Positions 7,906 through 17,075 are shown, numbered from the stretch's first letter. The stretch: DNA of 55,840 nucleotides from an uncultured Methylopila sp. (GCA_902168115.1 CABHPB010000150.1:1-55840); one strand, 5' to 3'. Numbers and translations: made by a program. The notes: generated by a model not told the origin, from the letters alone.

Positions 7906-10356
7906 ATGAGCCAGGGTCCCAAGCTGCGCGTCGCGCCTGGCGTCGAGGGCGTGTCGATCTGGAGCGCCGATCTGTTCGGCGCGCCGGGAGCGCCGCGCCT
8001 GCGCGACTTCCTCGCCCGGGCCTTCGCCGTGCCCGAGGTCGAGACGGTGGAGGTGCGCCGCGCCACGGCGTTCGGGCGCCTCGGCTACGCGGCCGCGGCG
8101 CGGCCCGAAAGCGTCTGGCGCAAGCTCGGCGCGGCGCTGCGCGGCGCCGATCCCGACGGCCGGGCGGATGGAAACGGCGCGGCGACGCCCGGCGTCGCGG
8201 AGCTGTTCCTCGACCATCCGGCGCGGTGGCCGCTGCGGATCGGGCGCGTCGGCCGGACCCTGTCGACCTGGCGCGTGCGGCAGGACGGCGAGCATCAGCT
8301 CCGCCTGACCCATCCGGTGCTGCGCCACCGCAAGGACTTCGCGTTCCGGCTGGAGGAACAGCTCGCCGCGATCTTCGGCGTGGACGATTTTCGCGCCCGC
8401 GCCTTCTCCGCCGACGTGCTGGTGAGGATCGACCCGAAGGCGCTGACGCCGGAACGGCTGGTGCGCGAGCTGGAGAAGGCCTGGCCGGTTTTGATCGAGG
8501 GCGCGGACGAGCCGCCGTCGAACAAACGCCTCGTCACCGCGGGCTCGCTGCTGACGCTCGCGGCGGTCGGGCAGTTCGCCGTGCCGGCGCTGCGGCCGGT
8601 CGCGGTCGGCGCGGTCGTGATCTACAGCGCGCCGAACGTCGCCAAGGCGATCCGGCAGGCGCGGCATGGCGAGGTCGGGCTTCCGGCGATGTATTCGCTC
8701 GGCCTCGGCATGATGCTGCTGAGCGGGCTGCCCCTCACCGGAACCATCATGGCGTCGCTGATGCAGCTCTGGCCGTACCTCGCCCACCGGACCATCGTGA
8801 ACCGGCAGCGCCGCCTGTTCGCGGCGCACCGCAAGCGCCCCGTCTGGGCGCGGGTTCCCGGCGGCGACGCGGCCGTCGAGGTCCATGTCGACGACCTGCG
8901 GCCCGGCGACGAGGTGGTGGTGCGCGCCGGCGAGATCGTGCCGGTTGACGGCGTCGCGACCGGCGGCCTGGCCGCCGTCGTCGACGATGCGCGCGCGCCG
9001 GGCGAGATCGAAGACGTCGCGCCGGGCGACGCGGTGTTCGCAGGCGCGATCTTGCGGGACGGCGAACTCACCATCCGGGTCGAGCGGGCGGGCGACGCAA
9101 CCGCCGCCGCGGCGGTCGGCGCGGTCCTGCCGCACGCGGCCTTCACGACCCTGCCGTCGCTGTTCGAGGCCGAGCGGATCGCCAACCGCAACGCCCGCCC
9201 TGCCCTTGCTCTCGCGACGCTGAACCTGCTGACGACGCGCTCGCCCCGCTTCTCGCAGGCGATCATCCGGCCCGACTACGTCACCGCGCCGCGCCTCAGC
9301 GCGCAGCTGACGGCGCTGCACGATCTCGCCGACGGGCTGAGGCGCGGCCTGCTGTTCCGGCGGCCCGGCGCGCTCGACGCGCTGACCGACATCGACGTGG
9401 TCGCCTTCGACGACACGGCGGGCGTCGACCGGCGGGCGCTAGGCGTCGCGCGGGTGGCCACCAACGACGCGTCGGTCGACGAGGTTCTCGCCTACGCGGT
9501 CGCGGGGCTTTCGGCGGAGCGCACCGAACGCGCCGCGGCGCTGCGGGCCTTCGTTTCGGAGCGGTCCTCGCGCGCCTTGGTCGTTCCGCACGATCTGAAG
9601 CGCGGCGCCGGGGCGATCCTGTTCCGCGACGAGGTCGACCGGCGGATCGCGATCGTGTCACCGGCCTTTCTGGAGACAGCGGGACTGACCGTTCCGCCCG
9701 CGCTCGGAACCGCGGCCGACGCAGCCGGGCCGCGTCCGCTGTTCGTCACGCGGGACGGCGTCCCTGTCGGCGCGGTGACGTTCCGCCGGCAGGGCGATCC
9801 GGTCGCGCGCGCGCTGGTCGCGGCGCTGAAGGAAGAGCGGCCGCAGGCCCGCTTCGTGCTTCTTTCGGGCCGGTCGAGGGCGAACGCCCGCGCCGCGGCC
9901 GCCGCCGCCGGGATCGAGTTCGCCTTCGGCGACCTCGACGCCGACGACAAGGCGACTCTCATCCGCGGCTTCGGCCGCCGGACGATCTGGATCGGCGACG
10001 GCTCGGCGCCCGGTTCGTCCCCTGCGATGGCCGCGAGCGACGTCAGCGTTTCGACGGCGGGGCTGGCGCGGGCGCCCTCCGACAAGGCCGACGCGCTGCT
10101 GCTCGGCGGCGACCTTTCGGCCGTCGCGGCGCTCGGCGAACTGGCCCGCGCCCACCGCGCGCGGCTGAACTCGGACTATCGCGCCGTCTACGCCGCAAAC
10201 CTCGTCGGCGTCGCGGGGGCGTTCCTCGCGAACTTCGGCAGCCTCCAGGCGGGACTGCTCTCGAACCTCGGCTCGGGCGTCGTCTATGCGAGCCACGTCC
10301 GGCGGCTGAACGCGCTGATCGCGAAGATCGAGGCCGACCGGACGCGCCTCGCCTGA
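7906..10356 (+). CDS. P1B-type ATPase homologue with degenerate catalytic motifs (pseudo-ATPase)
   Basis: An 816-residue protein co-linear with the intact ATPase at 14221-16824. It has two N-terminal HMA-like segments (about residues 15-75 and 105-190), hydrophobic segments, an actuator-like region (VDDLRPGDEVVVRAGEIVP) and phosphorylation and nucleotide domains. The key motifs have decayed. DKTGTLT is replaced by DDTAGVD at residue 502, TGES by APGE, and GDGVND by GDGSAP at residue 697. The transmembrane NCD motif of its paralogue reads RPD. The frame is long and uninterrupted, so it is not a fresh pseudogene. It is more likely a non-pumping partner or sensor than a metal pump. Confidence 0.75.
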   Translation: MSQGPKLRVAPGVEGVSIWSADLFGAPGAPRLRDFLARAFAVPEVETVEVRRATAFGRLGYAAAARPESVWRKLGAALRGADPDGRADGNGAATPGVAELFLDHPARWPLRIGRVGRTLSTWRVRQDGEHQLRLTHPVLRHRKDFAFRLEEQLAAIFGVDDFRARAFSADVLVRIDPKALTPERLVRELEKAWPVLIEGADEPPSNKRLVTAGSLLTLAAVGQFAVPALRPVAVGAVVIYSAPNVAKAIRQARHGEVGLPAMYSLGLGMMLLSGLPLTGTIMASLMQLWPYLAHRTIVNRQRRLFAAHRKRPVWARVPGGDAAVEVHVDDLRPGDEVVVRAGEIVPVDGVATGGLAAVVDDARAPGEIEDVAPGDAVFAGAILRDGELTIRVERAGDATAAAAVGAVLPHAAFTTLPSLFEAERIANRNARPALALATLNLLTTRSPRFSQAIIRPDYVTAPRLSAQLTALHDLADGLRRGLLFRRPGALDALTDIDVVAFDDTAGVDRRALGVARVATNDASVDEVLAYAVAGLSAERTERAAALRAFVSERSSRALVVPHDLKRGAGAILFRDEVDRRIAIVSPAFLETAGLTVPPALGTAADAAGPRPLFVTRDGVPVGAVTFRRQGDPVARALVAALKEERPQARFVLLSGRSRANARAAAAAAGIEFAFGDLDADDKATLIRGFGRRTIWIGDGSAPGSSPAMAASDVSVSTAGLARAPSDKADALLLGGDLSAVAALGELARAHRARLNSDYRAVYAANLVGVAGAFLANFGSLQAGLLSNLGSGVVYASHVRRLNALIAKIEADRTRLA

Positions 10357-10378
10357 GGACGGCCGGAGTGCGCCCGCG

Positions 10379-10699
10379 CTATTTCGTCGAGATGAACTTG
10401 GAGTCCTGCAGGACGGTCTCGACCAGTCCGCGCAGCTCCGCCTTCTTCTTCTCGGTGAAGCCGACCTTCGCCCAGATCGGGGCGGTGGCGTAGAGCTCGA
10501 CCTTCTCGGGCTGGAACTCGACCTCGATGTCGACCGGGTCGATCAGGATGTGGAGGACGTCGGCGTCCTCCTCCCAGCCATATTCGAACGGCTTCGGCGA
10601 CAGCGCCGCGTTCTTCTCGATGTTGGCTTCGAGCGCTTCGCGGCGGGCCGCGTTCAGGGCCTTGTCGATCTTGAACTCGTAGATCTTCTCTCGCTTCAT
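10379..10699 (-). CDS. Conserved-looking hypothetical protein, 106 residues
   Basis: A small soluble charged protein with no signal or membrane segment. The N-terminal half is helical and basic/acidic. The C-terminal half has an alternating pattern ending in a helix (ILIDPVDIEVEF... then a KKKAELRGLVETVL helix). This resembles the layout of small polyhydroxyalkanoate-system proteins, but I cannot claim homology. It ends 3 bases downstream of the ExoD start-to-stop unit on the same strand (ExoD stop at 10703), so the two are likely co-transcribed, ExoD first. Confidence 0.6.
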   Translation of the reverse strand: MKREKIYEFKIDKALNAARREALEANIEKNAALSPKPFEYGWEEDADVLHILIDPVDIEVEFQPEKVELYATAPIWAKVGFTEKKKAELRGLVETVLQDSKFISTK

Positions 10700-10702
10700 T
10701 CG

Positions 10703-11611
10703 TCAGGCCGGCGCCAGCGTTGTGGACGCGCGCGGCGCGCGGGTCCTGGTCTTCGGGAGGGTGTGGCGCCGGGGCGCGCGGACGACCGGGCGCTCCCTGC
10801 GGGTCGAGGTCGGCTCCTTCGCCGCGGCGCGCGCGTGCTTTTCCGCCGCGCGGCGCTCCGGATCCCAGGCCAGCAGCAGATCCTGCCATTCGAAGCGCAG
10901 CGCCGCCGCGAGCCACTTCCAGCCGCGGCGCTCGCAGAAGGCGGCGAGCGCCTTGGCGCTCGCGCGGCGGCCGATCTTGCGAAGCCAGCGCATGACCTTC
11001 GACTTCAGGATCTTCGCCGTGAGGCCAGAGGTCGCGATCAGCGCGAGCGAAATCAGGCCGGCCGTCACGCCGAGCAGGATCGCCAGGCCGTCCTGCTCGG
11101 CAAGGCCGAGCGAGATCGTGGAGATCGACGCCGCGTGCAGCGGGTCGAAGCCGATGACGGGGAAGGCGATCGCGAGCGCCAGCACGAAGATCAGCACCCC
11201 GAGCACACGGCGCGCCATCGGGCAGCTCGCCCATTTCAGGCGCGGCTTGGCGACTTTTTCGGCGGCCTCGATCACCGGGCTCATGGCGTGGATCGCGACC
11301 GCGAGCGATCTGCGCGGCACCTTGCGGTCCAGGATCGCCTTCGGCAGCCGGATCGTCCTGGCGCCCGCGGCCATCTGCCCCGCCAGAAGGCCGGTCGACA
11401 CCGCCGGGAGCGGCGGCAGGTCGGGCGCGGGCGCCAGCGTCGGCAGCGAGAAGAACATCAGCGAGGCGTCCGCCCGGGCGCCGCCGAGGCTTTCGACGAT
11501 CTGCCCGACGGTGAAGGTCTCGACGTTGGGATTGGAGAGCAGGACGTCGCGCAGCAACTGCGACGTCCGCACCGGCGCCCGGCCGGTGGGCATTTCCGGC
11601 CGGACGATCAT
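10703..11611 (-). CDS. ExoD family (exopolysaccharide synthesis) membrane protein
   Basis: A 302-residue integral membrane protein. The arrangement is that of ExoD: an N-terminal soluble segment with a regulator-like GQIVESLGGARADASLMF motif, a hydrophobic middle containing LGLAEQDGLAILLGV, and a conserved charged loop (LPKAILDRKVPRRSL). ExoD affects exopolysaccharide production and alkaline tolerance in Sinorhizobium. The C-terminus (from about residue 240) is unusually long and Arg/Lys-rich. The frame is open from 11677, but ATG 11611 has a GGAGG six bases upstream and is preferred. Confidence 0.8.
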   Translation of the reverse strand: MIVRPEMPTGRAPVRTSQLLRDVLLSNPNVETFTVGQIVESLGGARADASLMFFSLPTLAPAPDLPPLPAVSTGLLAGQMAAGARTIRLPKAILDRKVPRRSLAVAIHAMSPVIEAAEKVAKPRLKWASCPMARRVLGVLIFVLALAIAFPVIGFDPLHAASISTISLGLAEQDGLAILLGVTAGLISLALIATSGLTAKILKSKVMRWLRKIGRRASAKALAAFCERRGWKWLAAALRFEWQDLLLAWDPERRAAEKHARAAAKEPTSTRRERPVVRAPRRHTLPKTRTRAPRASTTLAPA

Positions 11612-11746
11612 CGCCGGCCTCCGGTCGTGAACGGTCGCATCGACACCCCGACTCGCATCCGAATCACACTCGACCATTCTTATAGACAGTAAGCGTCACA
11701 GATTTCGGACGGCCCGCGAACCCCGCCTTTGGGCGGGCGATACGGC

Positions 11747-11761
11747 TGGCACGATCCCTGC
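11747..11761 (+). promoter_or_regulatory. Sigma-54-like -24/-12 promoter
   Basis: TGGCACGATCCCTGC matches the sigma-54 consensus TGGCACG-N4-TTGC with correct GG-to-GC spacing and one mismatch (C for the first T). It points towards the APC permease gene 150 bases downstream. An alternative sigma-70 -35 box TTGACA lies at 11802 with a poor -10. Confidence 0.5.
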
Positions 11762-11914
11762 GACACTTCAGCATTCTCAGGCCTTCGGAGCTGTCATGCG
11801 TTTGACAAGAACGAGCGGGCTGGGTACGCATTCTAATCAATCTATAGAACTTATAGGTTTAATCGGCAAGCGCATCCATCGGCGCAAACCGGCTTTGACG
11901 GGGAGGCGCAGATC

Positions 11915-13420
11915 GTGAGGCAGGACTTCGACGTCACCACGGACACCGGCGCCGGCGCCGGGGGCGACCGCCGGGGCCGGTTGCGGCAGGCGTGCCTGTC
12001 CTATCCGGAGGTGCTCGCGCAGTCGGTCTCGGTCATCGCGCCGTCCACCGTGCCCGCCGCCGTGATCGGCCTGATCTTCGCCTCCGCCGGCAACGGCACC
12101 TGGCTGAGCTTCCTGATCGGCATGCTCGGCCTCGTGCTCGTCAGCCTCAACATCAACCAGTTCGCGACGCGCTCGGCCTCGCCGGGCTCGCTCTACAGCT
12201 ACATCGTCCAGGGGATCGGGCCGTCGGCCGGCATCCTCGGCGGCTGGGCGCTGCTGTTCGGCTACATGCTGACGGGCATGTCGACTCTGTGCGGCTTCTC
12301 GATCGTGTCGAACGTGCTGCTGCAGCAGGCGTTCGGGCTGCAGCTTCCGACCCTCGTCCTGTTCGCCGCCGGCGCCGGCCTCGCCTGCTGGATCGGCTGC
12401 CGCAACATTTCGCTTTCGGCGAAGACGATGCTCGTTCTCGAGGCGGTCGCGCTGATCGCCGTCGTCGCGCTCGGGATCGGCGTCTGGAGCAGCCACGGCT
12501 TCGAGCTCGACCGCGCTCAGTTCACGCTCGAGGGCGTGACGCCGGGCGGCGTGCTGGTCGGCGTCGTGCTGGTGGTGTTCGGCTTCTCCGGCTTCGAGAG
12601 CTCGACCTCGCTCGGCGATGAAGCGAAGGACCCGCTCAAGACCATCCCGCGCTCGGTGATCCAGAGCGTGCTGGTCTCGGGCCTCGTCTTCATCTTCATG
12701 GCCTACGTGACCGTGCTCGGCTTCAAGGGCGAGCCGGGCGCGCTCGGCAGGTCCGAAGCGCCGCTGAACGAACTCGCGACGCGCCTTGGCTGGGGGCCGC
12801 TCGGCGCCGTCATCACGATCGGCGTTGTGCTCAGCTTCTTCGCCTGCACGCTCGCCTCGATCAACTCGACCGCCCGCATCATCTTCTCGATGTCGCGCCA
12901 TGGTCTGTTCTTCGAGGCGCTCGGCGAGGCCCACCGCACCAACCGCACGCCTCACGTCGCGGTCGCGCTGGCGGCGCTGATCACCTTCGCCGCGCCGACC
13001 GCCGTCTGTCTCTCGGGCGTCCCGGCCTTCGAGGCGCAAGGGCACTTCGGGACGCTCTGCAGCTTCGGCTTCATCCTCGTCTACGTCCTCATCACGATCG
13101 CCGCGCCGATGTACCTGAAGTCGATCAGCCGCCTGACCAGGCGCGCGCTGGCTTACTCGGCCGGCGGCCTCGCCTTCATGGCGCTGCCGCTGCTCGGCGT
13201 GATCGGCGTCCCCGGCAGCGAGCTGTTCCCGCTGATCCAGTTCCCCGACACCGCGCTGCTCGCGACCTTCGCGGCCTTCATGGCGGTCGGCGTCGCCTGG
13301 CTCGTCCTGGAGCGGTCGCGCAGGCCTCGCATGATCGCGGAGATGCAGAGCGCGATCGAGGACGTCCAGCTCCGCTTCGCGGTCGTCCGCGACCGCCCGC
13401 GGCAGCCCCGCGCCGGCTGA
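11915..13420 (+). CDS. APC superfamily amino acid/amine permease (copy 1)
   Basis: A 501-residue inner-membrane transporter with about 12 hydrophobic segments. The APC pattern is clear: IGLIFASAGNGTWLS in the first segments, a FGFSGFESSTSLGDEAKDP signature near residue 225-245, and SINSTARIIFSMSRHG later. Such permeases take up amino acids or amines. Start is GTG 11915 with GGGAGG eight bases upstream. A paralogue that looks highly similar by eye lies inverted at 17525-19021, and the two enclose the ATPase and small-protein genes. The substrate is unknown; an amine would fit the methylotrophic lifestyle but is not shown. Confidence 0.88.
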   Translation: MRQDFDVTTDTGAGAGGDRRGRLRQACLSYPEVLAQSVSVIAPSTVPAAVIGLIFASAGNGTWLSFLIGMLGLVLVSLNINQFATRSASPGSLYSYIVQGIGPSAGILGGWALLFGYMLTGMSTLCGFSIVSNVLLQQAFGLQLPTLVLFAAGAGLACWIGCRNISLSAKTMLVLEAVALIAVVALGIGVWSSHGFELDRAQFTLEGVTPGGVLVGVVLVVFGFSGFESSTSLGDEAKDPLKTIPRSVIQSVLVSGLVFIFMAYVTVLGFKGEPGALGRSEAPLNELATRLGWGPLGAVITIGVVLSFFACTLASINSTARIIFSMSRHGLFFEALGEAHRTNRTPHVAVALAALITFAAPTAVCLSGVPAFEAQGHFGTLCSFGFILVYVLITIAAPMYLKSISRLTRRALAYSAGGLAFMALPLLGVIGVPGSELFPLIQFPDTALLATFAAFMAVGVAWLVLERSRRPRMIAEMQSAIEDVQLRFAVVRDRPRQPRAG

Positions 13421-13458
13421 CCCCAACTCCTCCCTCGACAGAAAAGGACTTCACCACC

Positions 13459-13869
13459 ATGGCGACCATCGTCACTGACGCGCCCGACACCAATCCGCTG
13501 TCCGTCCTCGGAGACGCGCTGGAGGCGGCCGCCGAGTCGTTCGGCGACGCGAGCTCCAATGCGAGCGAGTCCGCGAAAGCCGCCGCCCGCAAGGTCAAGT
13601 CGGGCGTCGCCAGCGGGGCCTATCACGCGGCCTACGGCGTCTCCTTCGGCGTCGTGTTCGGCGCGGTTTTCCTGAAGGAGCTGCTGCCGGAGGACAACGT
13701 CGTGCGCCGGGGCTTCGAGGAGGGCGCGGAAGCCGCCTTCGACGCCGTGGCCGCCCGGCGGGCGCCCGCGGCCTACGCCGAGCCCGAGGAAGAGGACGAG
13801 CCCGTCGCCGAGCCGGCGCCGAAGCCGCGCGCCCGCAAGGTCGTCATCAAGAAGAAGGTCGGCGGCTGA
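13459..13869 (+). CDS. Small membrane-associated protein, paralogue of 17076-17459
   Basis: A 136-residue protein of unknown function. Residues about 45-75 form a small-residue-rich hydrophobic stretch with Gly/Ala spacing (GAYHAAYGVSFGVVFGAVF). Next come LKELLP and RRGFEEGAEAAFDAV, and then an acidic, finally Lys-rich tail. The central 50 residues recur in the inverted copy at 17076-17459. The gene is 38 bases after the permease and just upstream of a second small gene and the ATPase. It may be a membrane-inserting accessory subunit of the ATPase, but no family function is known to me. Confidence 0.75.
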   Translation: MATIVTDAPDTNPLSVLGDALEAAAESFGDASSNASESAKAAARKVKSGVASGAYHAAYGVSFGVVFGAVFLKELLPEDNVVRRGFEEGAEAAFDAVAARRAPAAYAEPEEEDEPVAEPAPKPRARKVVIKKKVGG

Positions 13870-13915
13870 ACCGCCGCCGCTCCGCGTCCCCACGTTCTTC
13901 CAGGCAGGATCCCAG

Positions 13916-14215
13916 ATGACCAGCCGACCGCCGAACTCTTCCGAGCGCCGCGCGCTGCCGCAGGCCCGCCCTGCCGACGCGCGGTATGAGATCGTGTTCC
14001 CGAGGCGACCGCCGGCGGCGTCGCTGATCTCGGGCGTGTTCTCGGCGCTCAAGGGCGCCTTTTCGCGCGGGGGCGAGGCGGTCGGAGACGCCTACGCCGC
14101 CGGCGCGCGGGTCGTGCTGGAGCGCAAGGAGGCGCTCGAGGATCTCAACGCCGAGCGCCGGCAGGGCGCGCGCCGGGGCGCCGCCCCCGCCGACGCGCCG
14201 CGGATCGGGAGGTAA
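13916..14215 (+). CDS. Small protein upstream of the P1B-like ATPase, unknown
   Basis: 99 residues. A basic N-terminus is followed by an amphipathic small-residue-rich helix (SLISGVFSALKGAF), a GGEAVGDAYAAGARVVLERK segment and a charged tail. It starts 46 bases after the previous small gene and ends 5 bases before the ATPase start, so translation is probably coupled. The pattern resembles a short peripheral membrane protein. I do not recognise the family. Confidence 0.65.
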   Translation: MTSRPPNSSERRALPQARPADARYEIVFPRRPPAASLISGVFSALKGAFSRGGEAVGDAYAAGARVVLERKEALEDLNAERRQGARRGAAPADAPRIGR

Positions 14216-14220
14216 GGCCG

Positions 14221-16824
14221 ATGGCGCCTGTCCAGACGTCCAAGCGCCCGTCGACCCGGGCCCGCTCCACCGCCAAGGTCGCGCCCCGCGCCAGCAAGAC
14301 GGCGCCCGCCGCGACCGGTCGCGCGCCGCGACCGGCGCGCGTCGCCCGCACCGTCAGGTCCGACCTCCAGATCAGCTTCCCGTCGCCGACCAGCGTGCGC
14401 TTCACGAGCCCGACGCTGTTCGCCGATCCGCGCGGCGCGATCGCGAAGAGCTTCTTCGAGCGCGCGTTCCAGGCGCCGGAGGTCTCGCAGGTCGAGATCG
14501 ACGGCAGGACCCGCTCCGCCGAGATCACGCTCGATGCGCCGGTCACGCAGGGCGACGAGCGGGTCGCGCGGCTGGCCGGCCTGCTGTCGCGTCCGGCCGC
14601 GATGAATGCTCCCGAGGACGCCCTCGTCTTCCCCGAAGATTTTGCGCGCGGCTCGTCGCGATCGGTGCGCCTGCAGCGCTACGGCCGCCGGCTGTCGAGC
14701 TGGACGGTGCGCCACGCTATCGACGGCCGCATCCGCTTCTACAATCCGGCGCTGGTGCGCCGTCGCGAGCTCTGCCAGCTCGTGGAACGCGAATTCATGA
14801 ACACCTTCGGCGTCGACCGCTACGCCGCCAACGAGCTGACCGGCACGGTGCTGGTCCAGTTCAATCCCAGGCAGCTCCGGCCGAGCCAGATCGTCGCCCT
14901 GCTCGACGGCGTGACCGCGACGGCCGAGGAGACCGCGCCCTCGCCGGTCGATCTCGACCTGCCGATCAACACGGTCTCCGTCGCGCTCGCCGTCGCCAGC
15001 CGCTTCTTCGTGCCGGCGCTCGCGCCGGTCAGCGCGGCGCTGTTCCTCTATTCCGTGATCCCGAGCTTCAAATCCGCCTACGACGTGCTCTTCAAGGAGA
15101 AGCGCATGGGCGTCGATGTGCTCGACGCCATCGTGGTGACGGCGTGCCTCGCCACCAACCAGGTGCTCGCCGGCACTGTGCTCGGCTTCACGCTCTCGGT
15201 CTCGCGCCGCCTCGTAGAGAAGACCGAGGACGACTCCAAGAAGATGCTGCTCAACGTCTTCGGCAAGCAGCCACGCTTCGTCTGGCTCGACGTCAACGGC
15301 TCCGAGGTCGAGACGCCGCTCGAGAAGCTGAAGGTCGGCGACGTCATCGTGGTCCATACCGGCGAGACGGTGCCGGTCGACGGCGAGGTCGTCGACGGCA
15401 TGGCGATGGTCGACCAGCACACGCTCACGGGCGAGTCCGCGCCGGTCGAGAAGATCAAGGGCGACCAGGTTCTGGCCTCGACCACGCTGATCGCCGGCAA
15501 GGTCCGCGTCGCCGTGACGAGCGCAGGCGACCAGACGACGTCGGCGAAGCTCACGCAGATCCTCAACGACACGGCCGGCTACAAGCTGAAGTCGCAGTCG
15601 CGCGGCGAGGAACTCGCCGACAAGGCGGTCGTGCCGACGCTCGCGCTCGGCGCGGTGGGCTACGCCATGACCGGCGTCAACGCGGGCACGGCGGTGGTCA
15701 ACTGCGACCTCGGCACCGGCATCCGCATGGCGGCGCCGATCGCGATGCTGACCTCGCTGACGCTGTCGGCGGAGCTCGGCATCCTGGTGAAGGACGGCCG
15801 CGCGCTCGAGCAACTCCGCAACGTCGACACCTTCCTGTTCGACAAGACCGGCACTCTCACCCGCGAGCGGCCGGAGGTCGGAAGGGTGCTGACCTTCGGC
15901 GGCCATGGCGAGGACCAGATCCTCGGCTGGGCGGCGGCGGCGGAGAAGCGGTTCAGCCATCCGATCGCCAAGGCCATCGTCGAGAAGGCGCGCGAGCGGA
16001 AGCTTCCGACGCCCGAGATCGACGATTCGAAATACCATGTCGGCTACGGCATCACCGTCTCGGTCGACGGCCATACGGTGCGCGTCGGCAGCGCCCGCTT
16101 CATGGAGCACGAGGGCGTCAAGCTGCCTGCGGCGCTGAAGCGCGAGGTCGAGGCGGCGCACGAGGAAGGCCATTCGCTGGTCATGGTCGGCGTCGACGGC
16201 GACCTCGGCGGCGCGATCGAGCTGCATGCCGCCGAGCGGCCGGAAGCCAAGGCGGTGATCGAGGGCCTGCGCGCCCGCGGCGCCAAGCAGCTCGTCATCA
16301 TCTCGGGCGACCACGAGCAGCCGACCCGGAAGCTCGCCGAGAAGCTCGGGATGGACCGCTACTTCGCGGAGGTGCTGCCTCAGGACAAGGCGGCCTATGT
16401 CGAGCTGCTGCAGAAGGAGGGCCGCACGGTCTGCTTCATCGGCGACGGCGTGAACGACTCGATCGCGCTGAAAACCGCCAACGTGTCGATCTCGCTGCGC
16501 GGCGCCTCGTCGATCGCGACCGACACCGCGCAGGTCGTCCTGATGGAGGACAACCTCACCAAGCTGCTGCAGCTGAGGGACGTCTCGACCGACCTCCACC
16601 GCAACATCAACCGCAGCTGGGGCGTGATCCTGATCCCGAACATCATCTGCATCGCCGGCGCGCTGTTCGGCGGCTTCGGCGTGATGCACTCGATGATCTT
16701 CAACCAGATCGGCGGCCTGCTCGCCGTCGGCAACGGCCTCACGCCGCTCCGCAAGGCGAACGCGGTCCGGCTGGAGAAGGAGCGGCAGGCGACCCGCCTG
16801 CTGGCCGCGCCGCCCGCCGGGTAG
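14221..16824 (+). CDS. P1B-type (heavy-metal-like) ATPase with NCD transmembrane motif
   Basis: An 867-residue membrane ATPase with all catalytic motifs: TGES at 403-406, phosphorylation site D541 in DKTGTLT, the P1B hallmark SHPIAKAI, and GDGVND at 741-746. The N-terminus is a basic Ala/Arg/Lys-rich tail followed by two HMA-like folds (about 45-110 and 140-230) that lack a CxxC. The metal-site segment normally reading CPC/SPC is N494-C-D496 followed by LGTG, so the transported ion cannot be predicted from known P1B subgroups. It is preceded by two small genes and followed by a palindromic repeat. Its degenerate paralogue lies at 7906-10356. Confidence 0.88.
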   Translation: MAPVQTSKRPSTRARSTAKVAPRASKTAPAATGRAPRPARVARTVRSDLQISFPSPTSVRFTSPTLFADPRGAIAKSFFERAFQAPEVSQVEIDGRTRSAEITLDAPVTQGDERVARLAGLLSRPAAMNAPEDALVFPEDFARGSSRSVRLQRYGRRLSSWTVRHAIDGRIRFYNPALVRRRELCQLVEREFMNTFGVDRYAANELTGTVLVQFNPRQLRPSQIVALLDGVTATAEETAPSPVDLDLPINTVSVALAVASRFFVPALAPVSAALFLYSVIPSFKSAYDVLFKEKRMGVDVLDAIVVTACLATNQVLAGTVLGFTLSVSRRLVEKTEDDSKKMLLNVFGKQPRFVWLDVNGSEVETPLEKLKVGDVIVVHTGETVPVDGEVVDGMAMVDQHTLTGESAPVEKIKGDQVLASTTLIAGKVRVAVTSAGDQTTSAKLTQILNDTAGYKLKSQSRGEELADKAVVPTLALGAVGYAMTGVNAGTAVVNCDLGTGIRMAAPIAMLTSLTLSAELGILVKDGRALEQLRNVDTFLFDKTGTLTRERPEVGRVLTFGGHGEDQILGWAAAAEKRFSHPIAKAIVEKARERKLPTPEIDDSKYHVGYGITVSVDGHTVRVGSARFMEHEGVKLPAALKREVEAAHEEGHSLVMVGVDGDLGGAIELHAAERPEAKAVIEGLRARGAKQLVIISGDHEQPTRKLAEKLGMDRYFAEVLPQDKAAYVELLQKEGRTVCFIGDGVNDSIALKTANVSISLRGASSIATDTAQVVLMEDNLTKLLQLRDVSTDLHRNINRSWGVILIPNIICIAGALFGGFGVMHSMIFNQIGGLLAVGNGLTPLRKANAVRLEKERQATRLLAAPPAG

Positions 16825-16887
16825 CGGGCGCGGAAGACGAGGCCCGCGCACCAGCCTCCGCCGCTCTTCATTCTAGGACGACCGTCA

Positions 16888-17023
16888 CCCCCGGGCTTGA
16901 CCCGGGGGTCGATCGGGCGCGGACGCGCCAGCGAAGTCGGATATTTCCGACTTCGCCACTTTGGCAAGGAACTCGGAAACATCCGAGTTCCTGACGATGG
17001 ATGCCCGGGTCAAGCCCGGGCAT
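16888..17023. repeat. Complex palindromic repeat (REP-like) between convergent genes
   Basis: Two outer 17-mers, CCCGGGCTTGACCCGGG at 16890-16906 and its exact reverse complement at 17004-17020, are each nearly self-complementary. Between them are two hairpins with perfect 11-bp stems and 4-base loops: 16931-16956 and 16967-16992. The element lies between the ATPase (+) and the small protein (-). It may act as a bidirectional terminator and resembles intergenic repeats common in rhizobia. Confidence 0.8.
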
Positions 17024-17075
17024 GTCTAGGTGTTTCGGCCTGATCGGCGGTCGCAGGAAGGCGCGACCGCGCCGC

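Noticed and set aside
14092-16851. A 919-codon minus-strand frame opposite the ATPase gene
   Set aside because: Its translation is low-complexity and rich in Arg, His, Asp and Ala, as expected for the shadow of a GC-rich coding strand. The plus strand carries a full ATPase with all motifs.
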